Shown here in pieces: positions 1 to 11,666 of a stretch of 64,000 nt of DNA. A program made the position numbers and the translations under genes. The DNA comes from Fasciola hepatica (Eukaryota > Platyhelminthes > Trematoda > Plagiorchiida > Fasciolidae), in contig CANUEZ040000183.1 of the NCBI GenBank assembly GCA_948099385.1, positions 2,356,001-2,420,000 of the forward strand. Reading direction: 5' to 3'. The number at the start of each line of letters is the position of its first letter. Positions within the stretch are counted from its first letter, which is position 1. Under the pieces are notes generated by a model. That model saw only the letters and a program-made list of their open reading frames with translations. It did not search any database and was not told the DNA's origin.

Positions 1-545
1 ATGTAGGCGTTTGAAGAGAGCCAATCAGCCATTGTTTTATCCAAAATTATTGCAATTATTGAAACTTTTCAAGGTTACCCCGTAAAAGGTAGAACTTTCA
101 TCGGGAATATTCGATTCCGGCTCGCGGCGTCCGACTTTTCGATGTGAACAATGCAAGTGGATTTTCCAAAAATATTATATACCTTTTGGGAGAAAAGACC
201 GATGAACTTGTGCCACCTGGGGATGCCATATTCGACCATTTCGACATGGTAGAAAAAAAGTTTCATCGAAAATCACTGATCTACTTGGTAACAAACGAAA
301 TGACCCTTTCTTGTGGTATTGCGCTCAACATGACGTAATTTTCCGATGAAAATCATGTATCTACCTCATGATGTCAAACTTTCATACTCAGAAAATAAAA
401 GTCAAGAGAAATAAAAATAATTCCAGTGATTAGCAGCCTACATGAAAAAGTGAACTATCAAACTGAGATGTGAACCAGACAACTAATCGGCTCAATAAGA
501 TCCATCATATGCCTAATATCCTATCATATCCGTGACGTATTATTC
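1..545. other. Unique AT-rich sequence, no gene seen
   Basis: No open frame longer than about 65 codons occurs here on either strand, and those present overlap each other in opposite directions. I see no splice-site pair flanking an open segment, no RNA-gene box and no repeat shared with the rest of the window. Confidence 0.6.
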
Positions 546-655
546 AGCCACCAACATCATAACCATCAGCATAATTATCATTACCATCGTCATCATCATC
601 ATCATCACCATCATCATCATTCGAATTATCATGACTATCATAATCACCGTCTTCC
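546..655. repeat. Imperfect CAT/ATC trinucleotide tract
   Basis: About 110 bases built from interrupted CAT, CAC, TAT and CGT triplets, with its purest part (CATCATCATCAT) near 589-622. The triplet period keeps one frame open and encodes a run of Ile and Thr, so a 68-codon open frame over the tract is a by-product of the repeat, not evidence of a gene. Interruptions every 2-5 units suggest an old, no longer length-variable microsatellite. Confidence 0.8.
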
Positions 656-1043
656 TAAGACGAATCGTCATCTGGATAGTTCTAGGTTTCTGCTGGATGG
701 TTGTGATCTGCACCAGGTACGGACTGAATTGTGAATGACTGCCCCTATGATCGTCGTTTCTTCGACGACAGATTTATCCGTGCAGGAGCTCTCAATATGA
801 AATTCTTCTAGTCAGTAAAGATGAGAGGGTTACATTTAGTTGCAGCTGTGAACGTGTGTCATCAGGTGGTCATCGACCAGCTGTTCGAGCGCTGATGATT
901 CCAGTTGAACTTGGTCGAAAAAATTTGGGTAAAACTCGTTAACATGCCATTGCGTGATTCTCATTGCGATACATTTTTAGCGGAAACGTTTCAACGGAGA
1001 GCTGCGGGAACAAAATCTCACTGTTATTGTTTAGATAGGCTAT
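656..1043. other. Unique sequence, no gene seen
   Basis: No open frame, repeat or RNA-like structure could be supported in this stretch. Confidence 0.5.
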
Positions 1044-1284
1044 ACTGCTTCTCAGCATGATGCATCTTCATGTTCAACATTACATATTTAGGTTCGCGAG
1101 GTACAGATATGTCCAAAATTACCAGGAAACACTGACAGCTTTGAAACTTCATTAGCAAAATGAAGAGTGGTTTGTAAACAAAAATTAATGTTAACGGAAT
1201 GAAGGTTCCCATGAAAGTTCGAGGAACTCAACTTATGATATTACTTGAAGCAGTGTTTACGTCAGCTGAATATTGTGTCATCAG
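1044..1284 (+). repeat. Dispersed repeat D, copy 1
   Basis: Two blocks here match two blocks at 60974-61243 in the same order and orientation. The first block (about 1044-1064, core CTCAGCATGATGCA) matches at 19 of 20 bases. The second (1249-1284, core GTCAGCTG...CATCAG) matches at about 28 of 35 bases. Most differences are transitions. The blocks are separated by about 185 bases here and about 214 in the other copy, with a poorly conserved middle. The pattern fits two old copies of one interspersed repeat. Its class is not clear; an in-frame peptide over the second block offers no recognisable domain. Confidence 0.5.
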
Positions 1285-2795
1285 AAAATACCGAGTGAGG
1301 GCTGACGACGTATTCGCAGTGCATTTCAAACCATGTCATCATTCTATTCACCAGATATTGAATGCGTCTTTAAAACTTGGAATGTGATGAAACTCTCCGT
1401 CGTTCAAAAGTTATTTTGCTCGATCCTTTAGATGTCTCTAGACTGAACATCCAACGTTGCTGACTTAACCGTTGTTCATCGATCTACCCCAACCCGTACA
1501 CACTCACTGAAATAACATCTACCTCTGTATGCCGTATCTAATCTTAATAAGGAATTCGGAGAAAGCGGGAATATTCCAACTGCTTTAGGATTTGCACAGC
1601 AATCGGAAAGTTTGATGGGTATTGTTTTCATGAGATGTCGCAACAAGAATCTTTCAGTGTTTGGCCACTTAAACATGATGAGTAGTGGAAAATCCGTTTT
1701 CGTAATGAGGTGGTACATCGCTAAATATCAGCACTTATCTCGTCTTTGAAATTCCAATAAGCACTCTACAGTTGTTTACTGATTGGTACTACTCATTTGG
1801 AGCTCAACTGATCACCATCTTTCAAAAAGCGCCACGGATGAATCCACTTGTCATGTTATGCTGTTTTATGTATTCAGTACTATCATTCGAAAAACGGTTT
1901 TATGTTTTCCACCAAAAATTCTTTTTCTGAATCATCTCTAGTTAAACTTAGTTCGTCAATACTTAGTTAAAAAAAACGGTGCAGTAAACTTGATAAATAA
2001 ACTGGATTTAGTGGAGAAGCTGGTTTACATGGACTTAAGAAGTGAACGAAGGGTCAATTTTTCCGGAATCGGCATTTTGATGCATTTCTGTTACTGATTA
2101 ATGCGGAGGGAAACATGAACAGAGCGTTCCATCGAACTCTATCTCAAAAAGTTAGGGATTTGATTTCAGATAAAAGTGTTGGATTTGCCGGAAATGATCG
2201 TCTGTCTAGATGTCGTTGTGGAAGTTTTTCGATGTTCCATTCTATCCCGCAGGTTTTTGCATATTATACCTGTCCTGGGAGATCCAATCTGCGTCCACAT
2301 TCTCCAATATTGTAGCATCAATCAGCGCCTTGTATTTCCTCGCATTTTATTGTTTTAACTCAACTGCATCCTAGAGCGTGGTTCCAGAAACGGACATACC
2401 GCGATGGTCAGGATGAACAAGTCATATCACTTGAAGAAGGAGTTCATTCTTTGTGTGTAACGCTGCACCCCAGCACAACAAGGTTTTGTTACCAAAGCTC
2501 TCATTTTACGACTGACAAAAAAATCATTCAGGTTGGATTCAATCTCAGAAATGTAATCGTAGGACAGTTTTATTGAAAATGTTATCTCAAGAAATGGGAA
2601 TTGCTATAAGCAAAACATCGAATGATTATAAACTTCCCTCCATGAGATCCAATTTCTTTAAAATTACATTTTTATCGCACGGAACAATATGGTTATGTGT
2701 TATATAAGTGACCCACATGCACGAGATAATGTGAACTAGAAGCAGAAAGATAAGTGGCACTCTTTCACTTCATATTTGACCACGTACGTAGTGCA
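1285..2795. other. Unique sequence, no gene seen
   Basis: Short overlapping open frames (60-80 codons) occur near 1476-1718 and 2115-2358 but use competing frames and have no recognisable domain. No RNA structure or repeat was found. Confidence 0.5.
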
Positions 2796-2995
2796 GGGCA
2801 CACACCCCCTTGTGTCAGAGATCAACTGCACGATAAGGGATAGCTAGCAACCAGATCCTGAGACTTGGTGTGGAGAACCACATGCAGATTTTAATCTAAC
2901 ACCAGAGTGATCCACCTTGGCAAGATTGAGACCTACGAACTCCAACGAGGGGAAGCAGACGCTCTGAATCCCTTGCCTACCACCGACTCATACTG
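2796..2995 (+). repeat. Dispersed repeat C, copy 1
   Basis: The core at 2847-2879 (begins GCAACCAGATCCTGAGACT) recurs at 10167-10199. Similarity extends upstream: a GGG-CACACCCC segment lies about 50 bases before the core in both copies. Downstream here lies a C- and G-richer stretch ending in CTACCACCGACTCA that stands out from the AT-rich flanks. The arrangement suggests a fragment of a transposable element rather than a gene. The family cannot be named from this window. Confidence 0.5.
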
Positions 2996-5900
2996 ATTAA
3001 AAATTTACGGTTGGAAAATCACGTTGTTTTCCGGCTAACACTAGGTGGGCTTGCTTCTATTTCCAGTGATCTAGTCAAACCTTTCAGTCACGAAATTCGG
3101 CACCCTCTTTGTGAGATTGGTGGTTGTCTCGGTACATTAATCATGATGGCCTTCCAAGTCCAGTGTAGAAGAAGCAATAATCTTATCTCTTCGACACTGA
3201 AAATACGCTATATATCGCACAAATCTGGGTTGTTCAGATGCAGTTGAAAAATCAGGTATTTCCGTTTCCGTGGATGTTGTTCTGTGAAATCTCTGAACAA
3301 CGGAATGGGGATATCCACGCCATCAGTAACCTAACGTATTTGGGCAAACGCAGAGGCATCTTAACTTTCAGTAGGTTTGTTCCCCTACGAGAAGTTCGAG
3401 TTTGATGGACAGAAAGCGGTTGCCCAGAGTGATAGCAGCAGCTATTATCAATCTCTATATTGAATTTTGCAACCTCGAACTCAGGCTTTCTTGTGAAACC
3501 TTCAAAACTTATCACAGGGCACTCGAAGTAAATCAGCACCCAAGATGGCAGAATATATCAACCCAATGCTTATGAGATTATGCTACAATGCAGTCTTCCT
3601 TAGACCGCTTCGCTATCAGATAGGTCTAAAAACTAGTGGCTTGATCTGAGTCACAATTTTCTCAAAATGGCCTGTAGGAAATTACTAGAACGTCTTCTCG
3701 AGGGGTGATGAAACACATGGCTATTCATGTCAAATTCGTTGGTATTTTATACATGGCTCCTCTTTCTGACTCAAAATTTTGCATGTAGTATGGGCGAAAG
3801 TACTGAATACACTGTCCAGGTCGAATTCCTCAAAGTACTGCTTAAAAGCATACGCTGGACAATATAAAACAAATATTGCGTCATTTACCTGAATCTTTCA
3901 CCGATATCGACTAGCTTTCCTGTGGTTGTGGTCGCAACTACTTTTAACAACAGACATTTGCAGTGCTTTCGTTCTATCAGAATGTTTCTCTCTAGCAGAC
4001 TTTTATTTCCAGGCTTGACGAGTGTAGCACACGTCTTTTGACGCTACTTGTAGTCGGGTATGTCGGACGATGCTGTTCGTTTTGTGTATTTCATCAAGTT
4101 TCCTTTAAATTTGATTAAAAGTGCTTCACTTTGAAAGAAGTCAAAGGTTAACGCAGTATACAAATGATTCAGACATGTTGGTTGAGGGCTGTGAACTTCT
4201 TAGAAACCCATGAGTTATTTTCTGTGACCTCAGGGAACAACATGCGCTCTTGGTCTGCGGTCACAGGTCACAACATGCCAAAACGACAGGATATTTACGA
4301 CGAATAGTAACGTGGTATTCAAAATGCAATTAAAAATTATCGAATTCCGCGATCCTGGCAGGTTTTGATCTTGATGGGTTGAATGGATGCCAGCCGGTTT
4401 GAACTGTTGCTTACCGACCCGCTTTATGCCCGTTACTGGGTAGTCGATCCAGTCTGGCATACTCGACTGATTATGGTTTATCTTAGGTAGGGGATCTCAT
4501 TCCGACTTCCAGAAAACTGAGTGACGAAATAACGTAGATCATTTACTGACTATATCGGTAAAATATACAAATATACCATTTCATTTTGGCAGTATATACA
4601 TGACCATTTGCGATGGGAAAGCCACGGAATGATATTTTCAAGAACGGAATTTACAGAATGCAAGTCATATGCTCCAAAGAGAACCCAAGATATTGCCATT
4701 ACTTTGTGTATTTCATATTGTCTTGAATGAATAAGTATGCATTACTGCTACCTACATATTGGTTGTCAGAAAAGGTTTTTACAGGTAATTCGAGATAGAA
4801 AATGTCCGTGAAAGTAACGGCTATGCTGCAGGGTAGACAGTCTAGTTTCCAGGAAAGCTTCAATCATGGTCCCATTTAGCAAGAATAAAATGCAAACTAG
4901 ACCGACCACATGAATTTAATACTTCAAACTATTTTTGTTTGGTATATTCAAGATTTGAATGGGAGTAAAAGTTCAGATCGTTCGAATAACGATGTGGTCG
5001 ATCCCGCTGCAAACGACGCTATTGGCTACGCTACATTTTATTGTGACCTTGATCAGTGTTACTATAGGAATTTTCTCATCTTCAATACAATTTTCCCAGA
5101 ATCCGGTACTCGAAAGAATCGTTCATTCAGAATACAGAACATTATGTACCCTCTCACCATTCATAACTTGATTCTGTGAAATCCAGCCGAGACCCTTCTG
5201 GACTAGGAAAAGTAACCGCTGCATTTGGCAGTCTGCTCTCAGTCAAAGAACTCGATGGAAAATGATACTTACCGCACTCATCAATACATTCGGTCTCTTT
5301 CTAGAAAAACGGTTTCCCACACCAATGTTAAGCACAGTCGGAATAACAAGAACACCTGTGAGAGCTGTACCCAAAGGTGTTGGTTAAATGAAAGTATTGA
5401 CGACGAACTCATTCAATTTGAAAATTTCAAGTGCTTTCGTCAAGACAAAACACAGTGCAAGGTTATAACAGGTGGACATGTGGATACTCACATAAATCCC
5501 CAGTAGCCTGGTAAGTCTAAATGTTCTTTACTTTCTCTTGTTGACTGTGTGGATTTCGAATGACATCCTGAATACTCGCTATTTCGAGGTTTTGTAATCA
5601 GTATTCTATGCAAAGCTCTAGTTTTCACCCAGAGGGAAGCCAACATATTCTGATTGCAACACTGTCTGTTTATGTTTTGCCAAGGATGATTTTATTCGTA
5701 GGCGGGAGCAGTCCTCACTTGCCTTTGGCGCAAGCACCCTCTGTCTTAACCCAACTGAAGAGAATGCTGTTTTGACAGGATTCAAACCAGAAATCTCGAG
5801 CGGCTTTACTCACAAATCGAAGCTCCTGTTTCAACGAGTGATCACGCTCTCACTATCACCAAACCCAAAAACAACTCGTGTTCAGCACACTATATACTCG

Positions 5901-6316
5901 TCGAAACAAAGCAGATAAAGGTCACCTCTGGAAACCAATCACCCCCGAACAATGCTCCGATTCGGAGAACTATTCCCGTTGTTTCTTTGGATATTTTCTC
6001 AGACAGTTCTATTTGTCCACCAGACTTATTTTATGGGGCACTGTTTTTGTGTTGTCCTAGGGAGATTGTATTCCGTAACAACAGCACAATAACTTCTTTA
6101 TTGCTGAAATATTTGAGAAGGCAAAAAGAAAATGCCCAATAACTAATTTATCAGGCTTCTGTGAAAAGACAATCCATCCTGATCAAGCAATAGGCACGAC
6201 AGCCGAGCACGGCATTTGCCCACCAGTTCTTCTGTACCACCAGCATCAAACTTATCCAGCATGGCATCTGACTTCGGTGTGGACGAGGGGCCCAGTCTGA
6301 AAACTACTATATAAAT
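2996..6316. other. Unique sequence, no gene seen
   Basis: Several open frames of 60-95 codons appear (for example 3252-3539 on the minus strand and 4910-5179 on the plus strand). They overlap in competing frames and show no domain, signal peptide or convincing membrane topology. One short frame near 4959-5171 is hydrophobic, but this is expected of AT-rich noise. No repeats or RNA-like structures were found. Confidence 0.5.
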
Positions 6317-6633
6317 GTGGACATTCTAAATACTGCATTCTTCCATCATTCATCGTATGCGCTACCATCCTTACTTCCTTCTGTTCCCCTAGATACAGAG
6401 CCATTTTCCTCAGGAGAATTCTCCAAGTTGCTTCGAACCTCGAAGTCAGCTTCCGTTATTGGTCCAGACTGCAATACGACATTGCTTTCAACCACAAATG
6501 TACGGAAATGGTTGGGATCTAGCCTCCTAACTGGGTATTGATGAGAACACAGGTCACCGGAAAGTACCAGCTTCCTCGCCGTAGTTTGAACCCCGGGGTG
6601 ACACGATGAAATTAAGGATTTACCCCGGCGCAT
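6317..6633. other. Opposed open frames in GC-richer patch, possible element fragment
   Basis: A 74-codon plus-strand frame (6317-6541) and a 95-codon minus-strand frame (6346-6633) overlap almost completely. The patch from about 6180 to 6610 is richer in G and C than its surroundings. On the minus strand a GGTTCAAACT sequence (around 6578-6592) resembles a pol III B-box, but no matching A-box was found. The composition step and doubly open frames would fit a decayed transposable element. I recognise neither predicted peptide and make no functional call. Confidence 0.2.
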
Positions 6634-7862
6634 TCAAAAATATGCTCCAAACTTGTAAAGGGGCTCGCTGAATGAGGTTTTGGTCCGCCAAAATTGCACT
6701 AAATAATAATGATCATTTATCTGTGGATGTTTTGGAATACTTCGATATGTTGTTTCCTTTTCAGATACCACGTTGCTTAGTATGCCCCACTGCATGCACA
6801 TCAAGTCTTTTGAAGTATCTGAATTGCCTGCGATTTCAATCATTTGAATTGGACGTAGAAAGTTCTGTATTTTAGTATACAAGAAAGGGCTTCTTTGTGG
6901 AGAAAAAGTATACTCTTTTGGGAACAAAAATGATATTTTTCTACAAAACCTATTATTTCTGAACAGTTTTACTTTTCTTTTTCTGAGTTTCTTTACTTGG
7001 ATGTTGCATGCTTTTATCTTACCCCTAATCAGCTTTTTTCCTCACATTCTCGCCTCCTTGATGGGCGGATTTATGGATTCCGCAAGACCGCCCAGAGAGA
7101 CTATACAAAGGGTCGGGCTGACGCCTAAGTTTGACCGTTCTAGCTGTGTGTGAATTATTGTCCAGCCGAGAGATTTTCATTGTGCGACTGCGGGGCCAGG
7201 GTTGTTGACACAGGTGATCAGTTCTGTCGTTATCCTGCGAGGCCACAGGAATCCTATATAGATCGTCTATTTTGACCGGTAGGCCGTGCACGGTACTCTT
7301 TGATGAGACCAATATGCGCTATCTTCTCTTACGTGATGTGTGTCTACTTGGTTCGGTGGCTTGCGTTCCAGTGTAGAACATACTGACACCAGTATGATTC
7401 TGTGGCAATTTTGTGTGACCTGTTGGTATGAAAAAACCCTATGCCGTTACCGTCGAAGCCGCTTGGGTCAGTTATACTTTTCCAGTTTTAGCCGACGCGT
7501 GGAAAGTTAATTGACCATGTCCGGTTCGGGTTTCACGCCATTCGCACATGTGTCGATCGAATAGTTGTCCTCTAACAGCTGGCAGAGCACCGTCGAACCT
7601 TTCAAAAACCTAAGCATTTGTGCAGCTTGTGATAGTCTACAGGTTCTCACTATGGTTTTGTCTGTTGACAGTGAGAGTGCTTGCATAACGTGTAACTTAT
7701 CTATGAATAGTATTGTCACACTTACGGTCGGATGAGGGCCTATGACCAGCTTCCGGTTAATCTTTTTGTTTGCAGGTGATTACGACGAGATTACAGGTTT
7801 GTCAATCGGTGAACTTTGGTGGATTTTATGGAATGTGTAATTTGGGTGGCTAAAGTTTACAA
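6634..7862. other. Unique sequence, no gene seen
   Basis: Opposed short open frames at 6634-6927 and 7025-7312 are not supported by any motif. Nothing else structured was seen. Confidence 0.5.
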
Positions 7863-7936
7863 GCTTCCGTAGCTCAGCTGGTAAACCAACCTCTATAATG
7901 ATCAATAAATGACGGCGTCAACATGTCAGTTCGGAT
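7863..7936 (+). pseudogene. tRNA-like fragment (5' half with A-box)
   Basis: The segment starting GCTTCCGTAGCTCAGCTGGT is a close match to the first 20 bases of a eukaryotic tRNA and contains a full A-box consensus at 7870-7881. The D-stem partner is already degraded. A GTTCGGAT string at 7929-7936 resembles a B-box but sits about 12 bases farther away than in an intron-less tRNA, and its flanks do not form a T-stem. I read it as a broken tRNA copy or the head of an old SINE, not a working tRNA gene. Confidence 0.3.
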
Positions 7937-9571
7937 GAGAATGGGATAAGTGACATCTGATATGTGGATCAGTTCATCAATACCAGTTCCGTTCAAAGAA
8001 AACATATTGCTTGGATCCACATACATTTGAGATTGTGAACCACAACTTGAGGAATAATGGTAACTGAATGATGTTCAATATTTTACGATAACTCTCGATA
8101 TGTAAACCAACATTCAATAATTAGTCTTGGTGACTTATTTTCATCCTCAGTCAATCGTATCTGCATTTGTGCATAGGTTTTACCAACAGAACTGAGATAC
8201 CCCCATGCGTTCTGTCTTCTTACAAGTGCATCGTGCATTTTCTTCGTATCCTAATGAGTAGAAGTTGCAATAAATAATTTACCAACGAAAAAAATGCTTT
8301 CAGCAATAGTATCATCAAATCGGGGATATTTTGGAGCAAAGGTTTTAACAGAAACTTGAAAATGTTCATGGATTTGCTAATGCAAAAGCAATGTGCAACC
8401 AAATTCTTATGTCCAGATTGGAAAAAATTGCCGTCTTATTGGTAAGCACAACATGATGCATCACTCGGCAGCAAAATAGCCTTTCGAAAAGGCAGACTAA
8501 AATCATTTTGGAGTTCATTGAATTCTGCGCTTTCCAGAATGTCGTGAATAACACTGCTCTCCAAGCACGATCAGGATATAGTGCAGTTCATATCAGCCAC
8601 CGTAACCAAATTTTGAAGCTAAATGTCATTTATACGATCTACCTGTTGACGTCTTATTATCGCTTGCTTTTCTTTTGGGCACCCAACTCCAATAGAGAGC
8701 AAAGAAGATCAATATTTCAGCCAGTTAGGAATTTTTTTCCTTGCGGTTGCTTCCAAAAACTACTCACACGTATGAAGCGGGCTGCAGATCTGTCGAATGG
8801 GAGGTAGAAACATAATAGGATGCCTTTTCTGAGTAACTATTCATTGTTCCATGACCGTTCTACTTTAAAGACATGCAGAAAAACGTATTATCCGAGCTGA
8901 ATGTGGTGGCATTTTGCTCATTACGTTTTGTTTTCACACCATATTTTCGGTAGGTAATCTCAAACTAAAGTACTACTTGCCGGATATCCTGAGAAAATAT
9001 ATATCGCCGAACTATGTCAAAAATAACTGTATATCTCTAAGTTGTGAATATCTCCGCTCATGAGTGTTCACTCTCAAATCCTCACAGAGACAATGTAAAA
9101 GTTCAACGCGATAAGCTCACCCAACCCTGGTTTTGCAGGTCAACATTCCAAATAAACCAAAGGTTTCAATCAGTCCAGCCAACAACCAACCGCCAGTGAA
9201 CCCATGATGTAACACTATTTTCCAAACTTATTTATAATGGCATATCTCTTTTTTTCTGATAAGCTTTGATTATTTAAGACACTCCGAAAACGAAACTGGT
9301 TCTGATAAAATCCAAAATAATCTATCCTCGACCGAAATCATCGGTAGGTAATATTTTCCTCGTATTTTTAACCTTTCATTCATATATGACCGGTCACCAA
9401 GTTTTGTCCTACGAACTACTGGCATATTTATCATCATAACCAGGATAAAGCAAACGCATCTTTCCATAAGACTTTAAAAAACTGTGGTGACAGGTAATCT
9501 GACATGGAAAATTTTATAAACCGCACCCCTGCTCTTTTACAGTGTGAATTGGTAGGACCCTTGACAATACC

Positions 9572-9574
<3 letters not shown>
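7937..9574. other. Unique sequence, no gene seen
   Basis: Open frames of up to 99 codons (8508-8807, plus) lack any motif and overlap opposing frames. No repeat matches elsewhere in the window were found. Confidence 0.5.

Positions 9575-9659
<85 letters not shown>
9575..9659. repeat. (AT)n microsatellite, 85 bp
   Basis: An uninterrupted run of about 42 AT units. The absence of interruptions suggests an actively length-variable tract, prone to cruciform formation and to assembly or sequencing length errors. The YIYIYI open frame across it (9504-9749) is a repeat artefact. Confidence 0.97.
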
Positions 9660-9660
<1 letters not shown>

Positions 9661-10109
9661 CTGTTTCTTACTGCCCACCTGCTCTAGTGCGATGCCTATT
9701 CTACCGACGAATCATCTCACTTTATCATCATAACATGTTTCATACATGAAGAAACAGACACTGACATAAATCGCAGCTACACAAACCAAATGTTTCATAC
9801 TTGCATCACGTAGCCGTATTCTAGTTGGTTGATTGGTCAAACGACGAGCCGCCAATCGACGGGAATCATTTCGTGTCTCATTGATCCGCTACCTTGTAAC
9901 TCGAGAATCCACTGGCTCAAGCATTGACCTGGATTCTGGACAGGCGTGAACCTGCTGATCGTTGACGGGAAATGACTAACTATCGACCGTGTAAATAAAG
10001 CAGTGTCATCGAAGGTATCTGATTCGCACGACAAAATCCTGCCTGATAGCTGACGTTTTTGTGTGCAATATGACAGGTTTCTATGATATTACAAGCTTGA
10101 GCATGAGCG
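9660..10109. other. Unique sequence, no gene seen
   Basis: A 65-codon minus-strand frame (9837-10034) is unsupported by any motif. Nothing else was noted. Confidence 0.5.
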
Positions 10110-10262
10110 CAGTATAGGGGGTTACACCCCATAGCCACCTAAGCCACTGCATTTTTGGGACAACCGGCAACCAGACCCTGAGACTGAGGATCGAGAAACA
10201 AATGAGGTACCAACAAGTCCTGTTTGATAAAGATCCAGACTGCTGTGGGTGACCGTCTCCCA
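10110..10262 (+). repeat. Dispersed repeat C, copy 2
   Basis: The core at 10167-10199 (begins GCAACCAGACCCTGAGACT) matches 2847-2879. Upstream, GGGGGTTACACCCCAT corresponds to the CACACCCCC segment of copy 1, and the intervening bases keep similar spacing (CACTGCA then GGGA). Downstream similarity fades after about 40 bases. The two copies share orientation. Confidence 0.5.
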
Positions 10263-11625
10263 CTTTTTCACATCAAGATTCCAGTCATAACATGTAGTTA
10301 TTAAGAGGCTTCCAAAATGAATCCGCCGTTCAAGTCGTAAAAAAGTCAAAACACAATATCCTTTGTTAGACTGATTTGCAGCATAGAAGGAACAAGTTGT
10401 GAGCAAGATCACTACGATTTCAAAAGGAAAATCCTATCACGGATCAGCCTGGGGGCATAAAGAACGATGAAATTCAGTTTTTCTCCCAATCAGTGGCAAA
10501 ACAACTCGTCTCTAGTGTATTTCAAATCATTTCGAGAAATGTTCACGTAAACTAACCGCAGTACGTAAGTGAATAATTTAGTAGGTAGGCAAGCTACGGA
10601 GATAGCTGAGTTACGTTCGCTGTCATGTGCTGGCAAGTAAGATCGATCAATAAATAGAAACACCGATCAACCGAAGCTGTTCTCATTGAAGCATTACAAA
10701 AATGAATACCAAGCAAATGTGTCCACTAACGCGAGGGACCTTAACCGTTTGCCCGCGTATTGCGCGTGACTTTCACAAGACTGATCAACCACTACCACCG
10801 TGTCCTTCTTATCTACATTGTCGAAAATATTGCCATCCTCATCATCGAGGAGTGATCACTTTAAACGAACCCTGGAAAATTGTGTGCTGATTCTGTATAA
10901 ATATACACTACTCGGAGCAAATAAACGTCCAAATACGGAAAATAAAATTCAACCTGAGAATTTGTATTACTAACTCGTCTGTTGAGGCAGTACAAAGTGA
11001 TTGATTGACTGACGCTAACCGTAGCCGCCGTTATTTGTTAGGAAAAAATCTGAATGAACGTTCCATTCTTGTTAATATTCATTTCATGATCACGTGTTTA
11101 ATTCTATTATCATTAAAAAAACTTTAATACTGCTAGCACACTTGTGAGGCACCATTGAAGAACATGTTGTCGTCAGCATACAAGTCGACCGAAACTGTTC
11201 TTCTCCCGTTGATTATTTTCCGATAACTCTCAAAACAATACGCGGAGCAAAAAGGCTACAACAATTGTAAGTAATCGTTTGGATGCTTTTAGACAGCTTA
11301 TATACCTGTGTGTGATACATAAATACCGGGTCAGTTTGCCTGGATTCTCCTGATTATGTATTTACTTCAGTGATTTCCAATTTGGGAAGCTAGAATGAAC
11401 AACCGCACTGTTCTCCACCTCAGATATATTTCTGACAATAATATTGGAACACCTCTAAACAACAGCTTATCCGTGTTTCATTCTTAGGGTTTTTGCCGAC
11501 CGACTTTGCGAAAATACGTATATTGGCTGTAATAGGGGATCATTTGTGGGGAAAATTTATCCTACTTTTGACTTCCTTCCTTGTTTTGTTCCTTGCTTGA
11601 GTTTCATTGTGATGCCCAAGTGTCT
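10263..11625. other. Unique sequence, no gene seen
   Basis: No open frame above 62 codons starts here, apart from the end of an opposed frame at 10122-10412. No RNA-like or repeat structure was seen. Confidence 0.5.
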
Positions 11626-11666
11626 GCTATAACTAGTCAGCTGTTGAATAACAACTAGTTATAAGC
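11626..11666. repeat. Short inverted repeat, 12-bp stem
   Basis: Arm 1 (GCTATAACTAGT, 11626-11637) is complementary to arm 2 (ACTAGTTATAAGC, 11654-11666) with one bulged base, around a 16-base loop. It is AT-rich and too short to call an RNA gene. Confidence 0.5.

Noticed and set aside
1199..1387. ADD-V-F string resembling a YADD reverse-transcriptase box
   Set aside because: The frame lacks the surrounding reverse-transcriptase sequence and overlaps dispersed repeat D.
4959..5171. Hydrophobic open frame resembling membrane segments
   Set aside because: An overlapping frame is equally open, and AT-rich noise readily encodes Ile/Leu/Phe-rich stretches; no supporting splice sites.
9504..9749. 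81-codon plus frame with a Tyr-Ile repeat
   Set aside because: Created by the (AT)n tract at 9575-9659.
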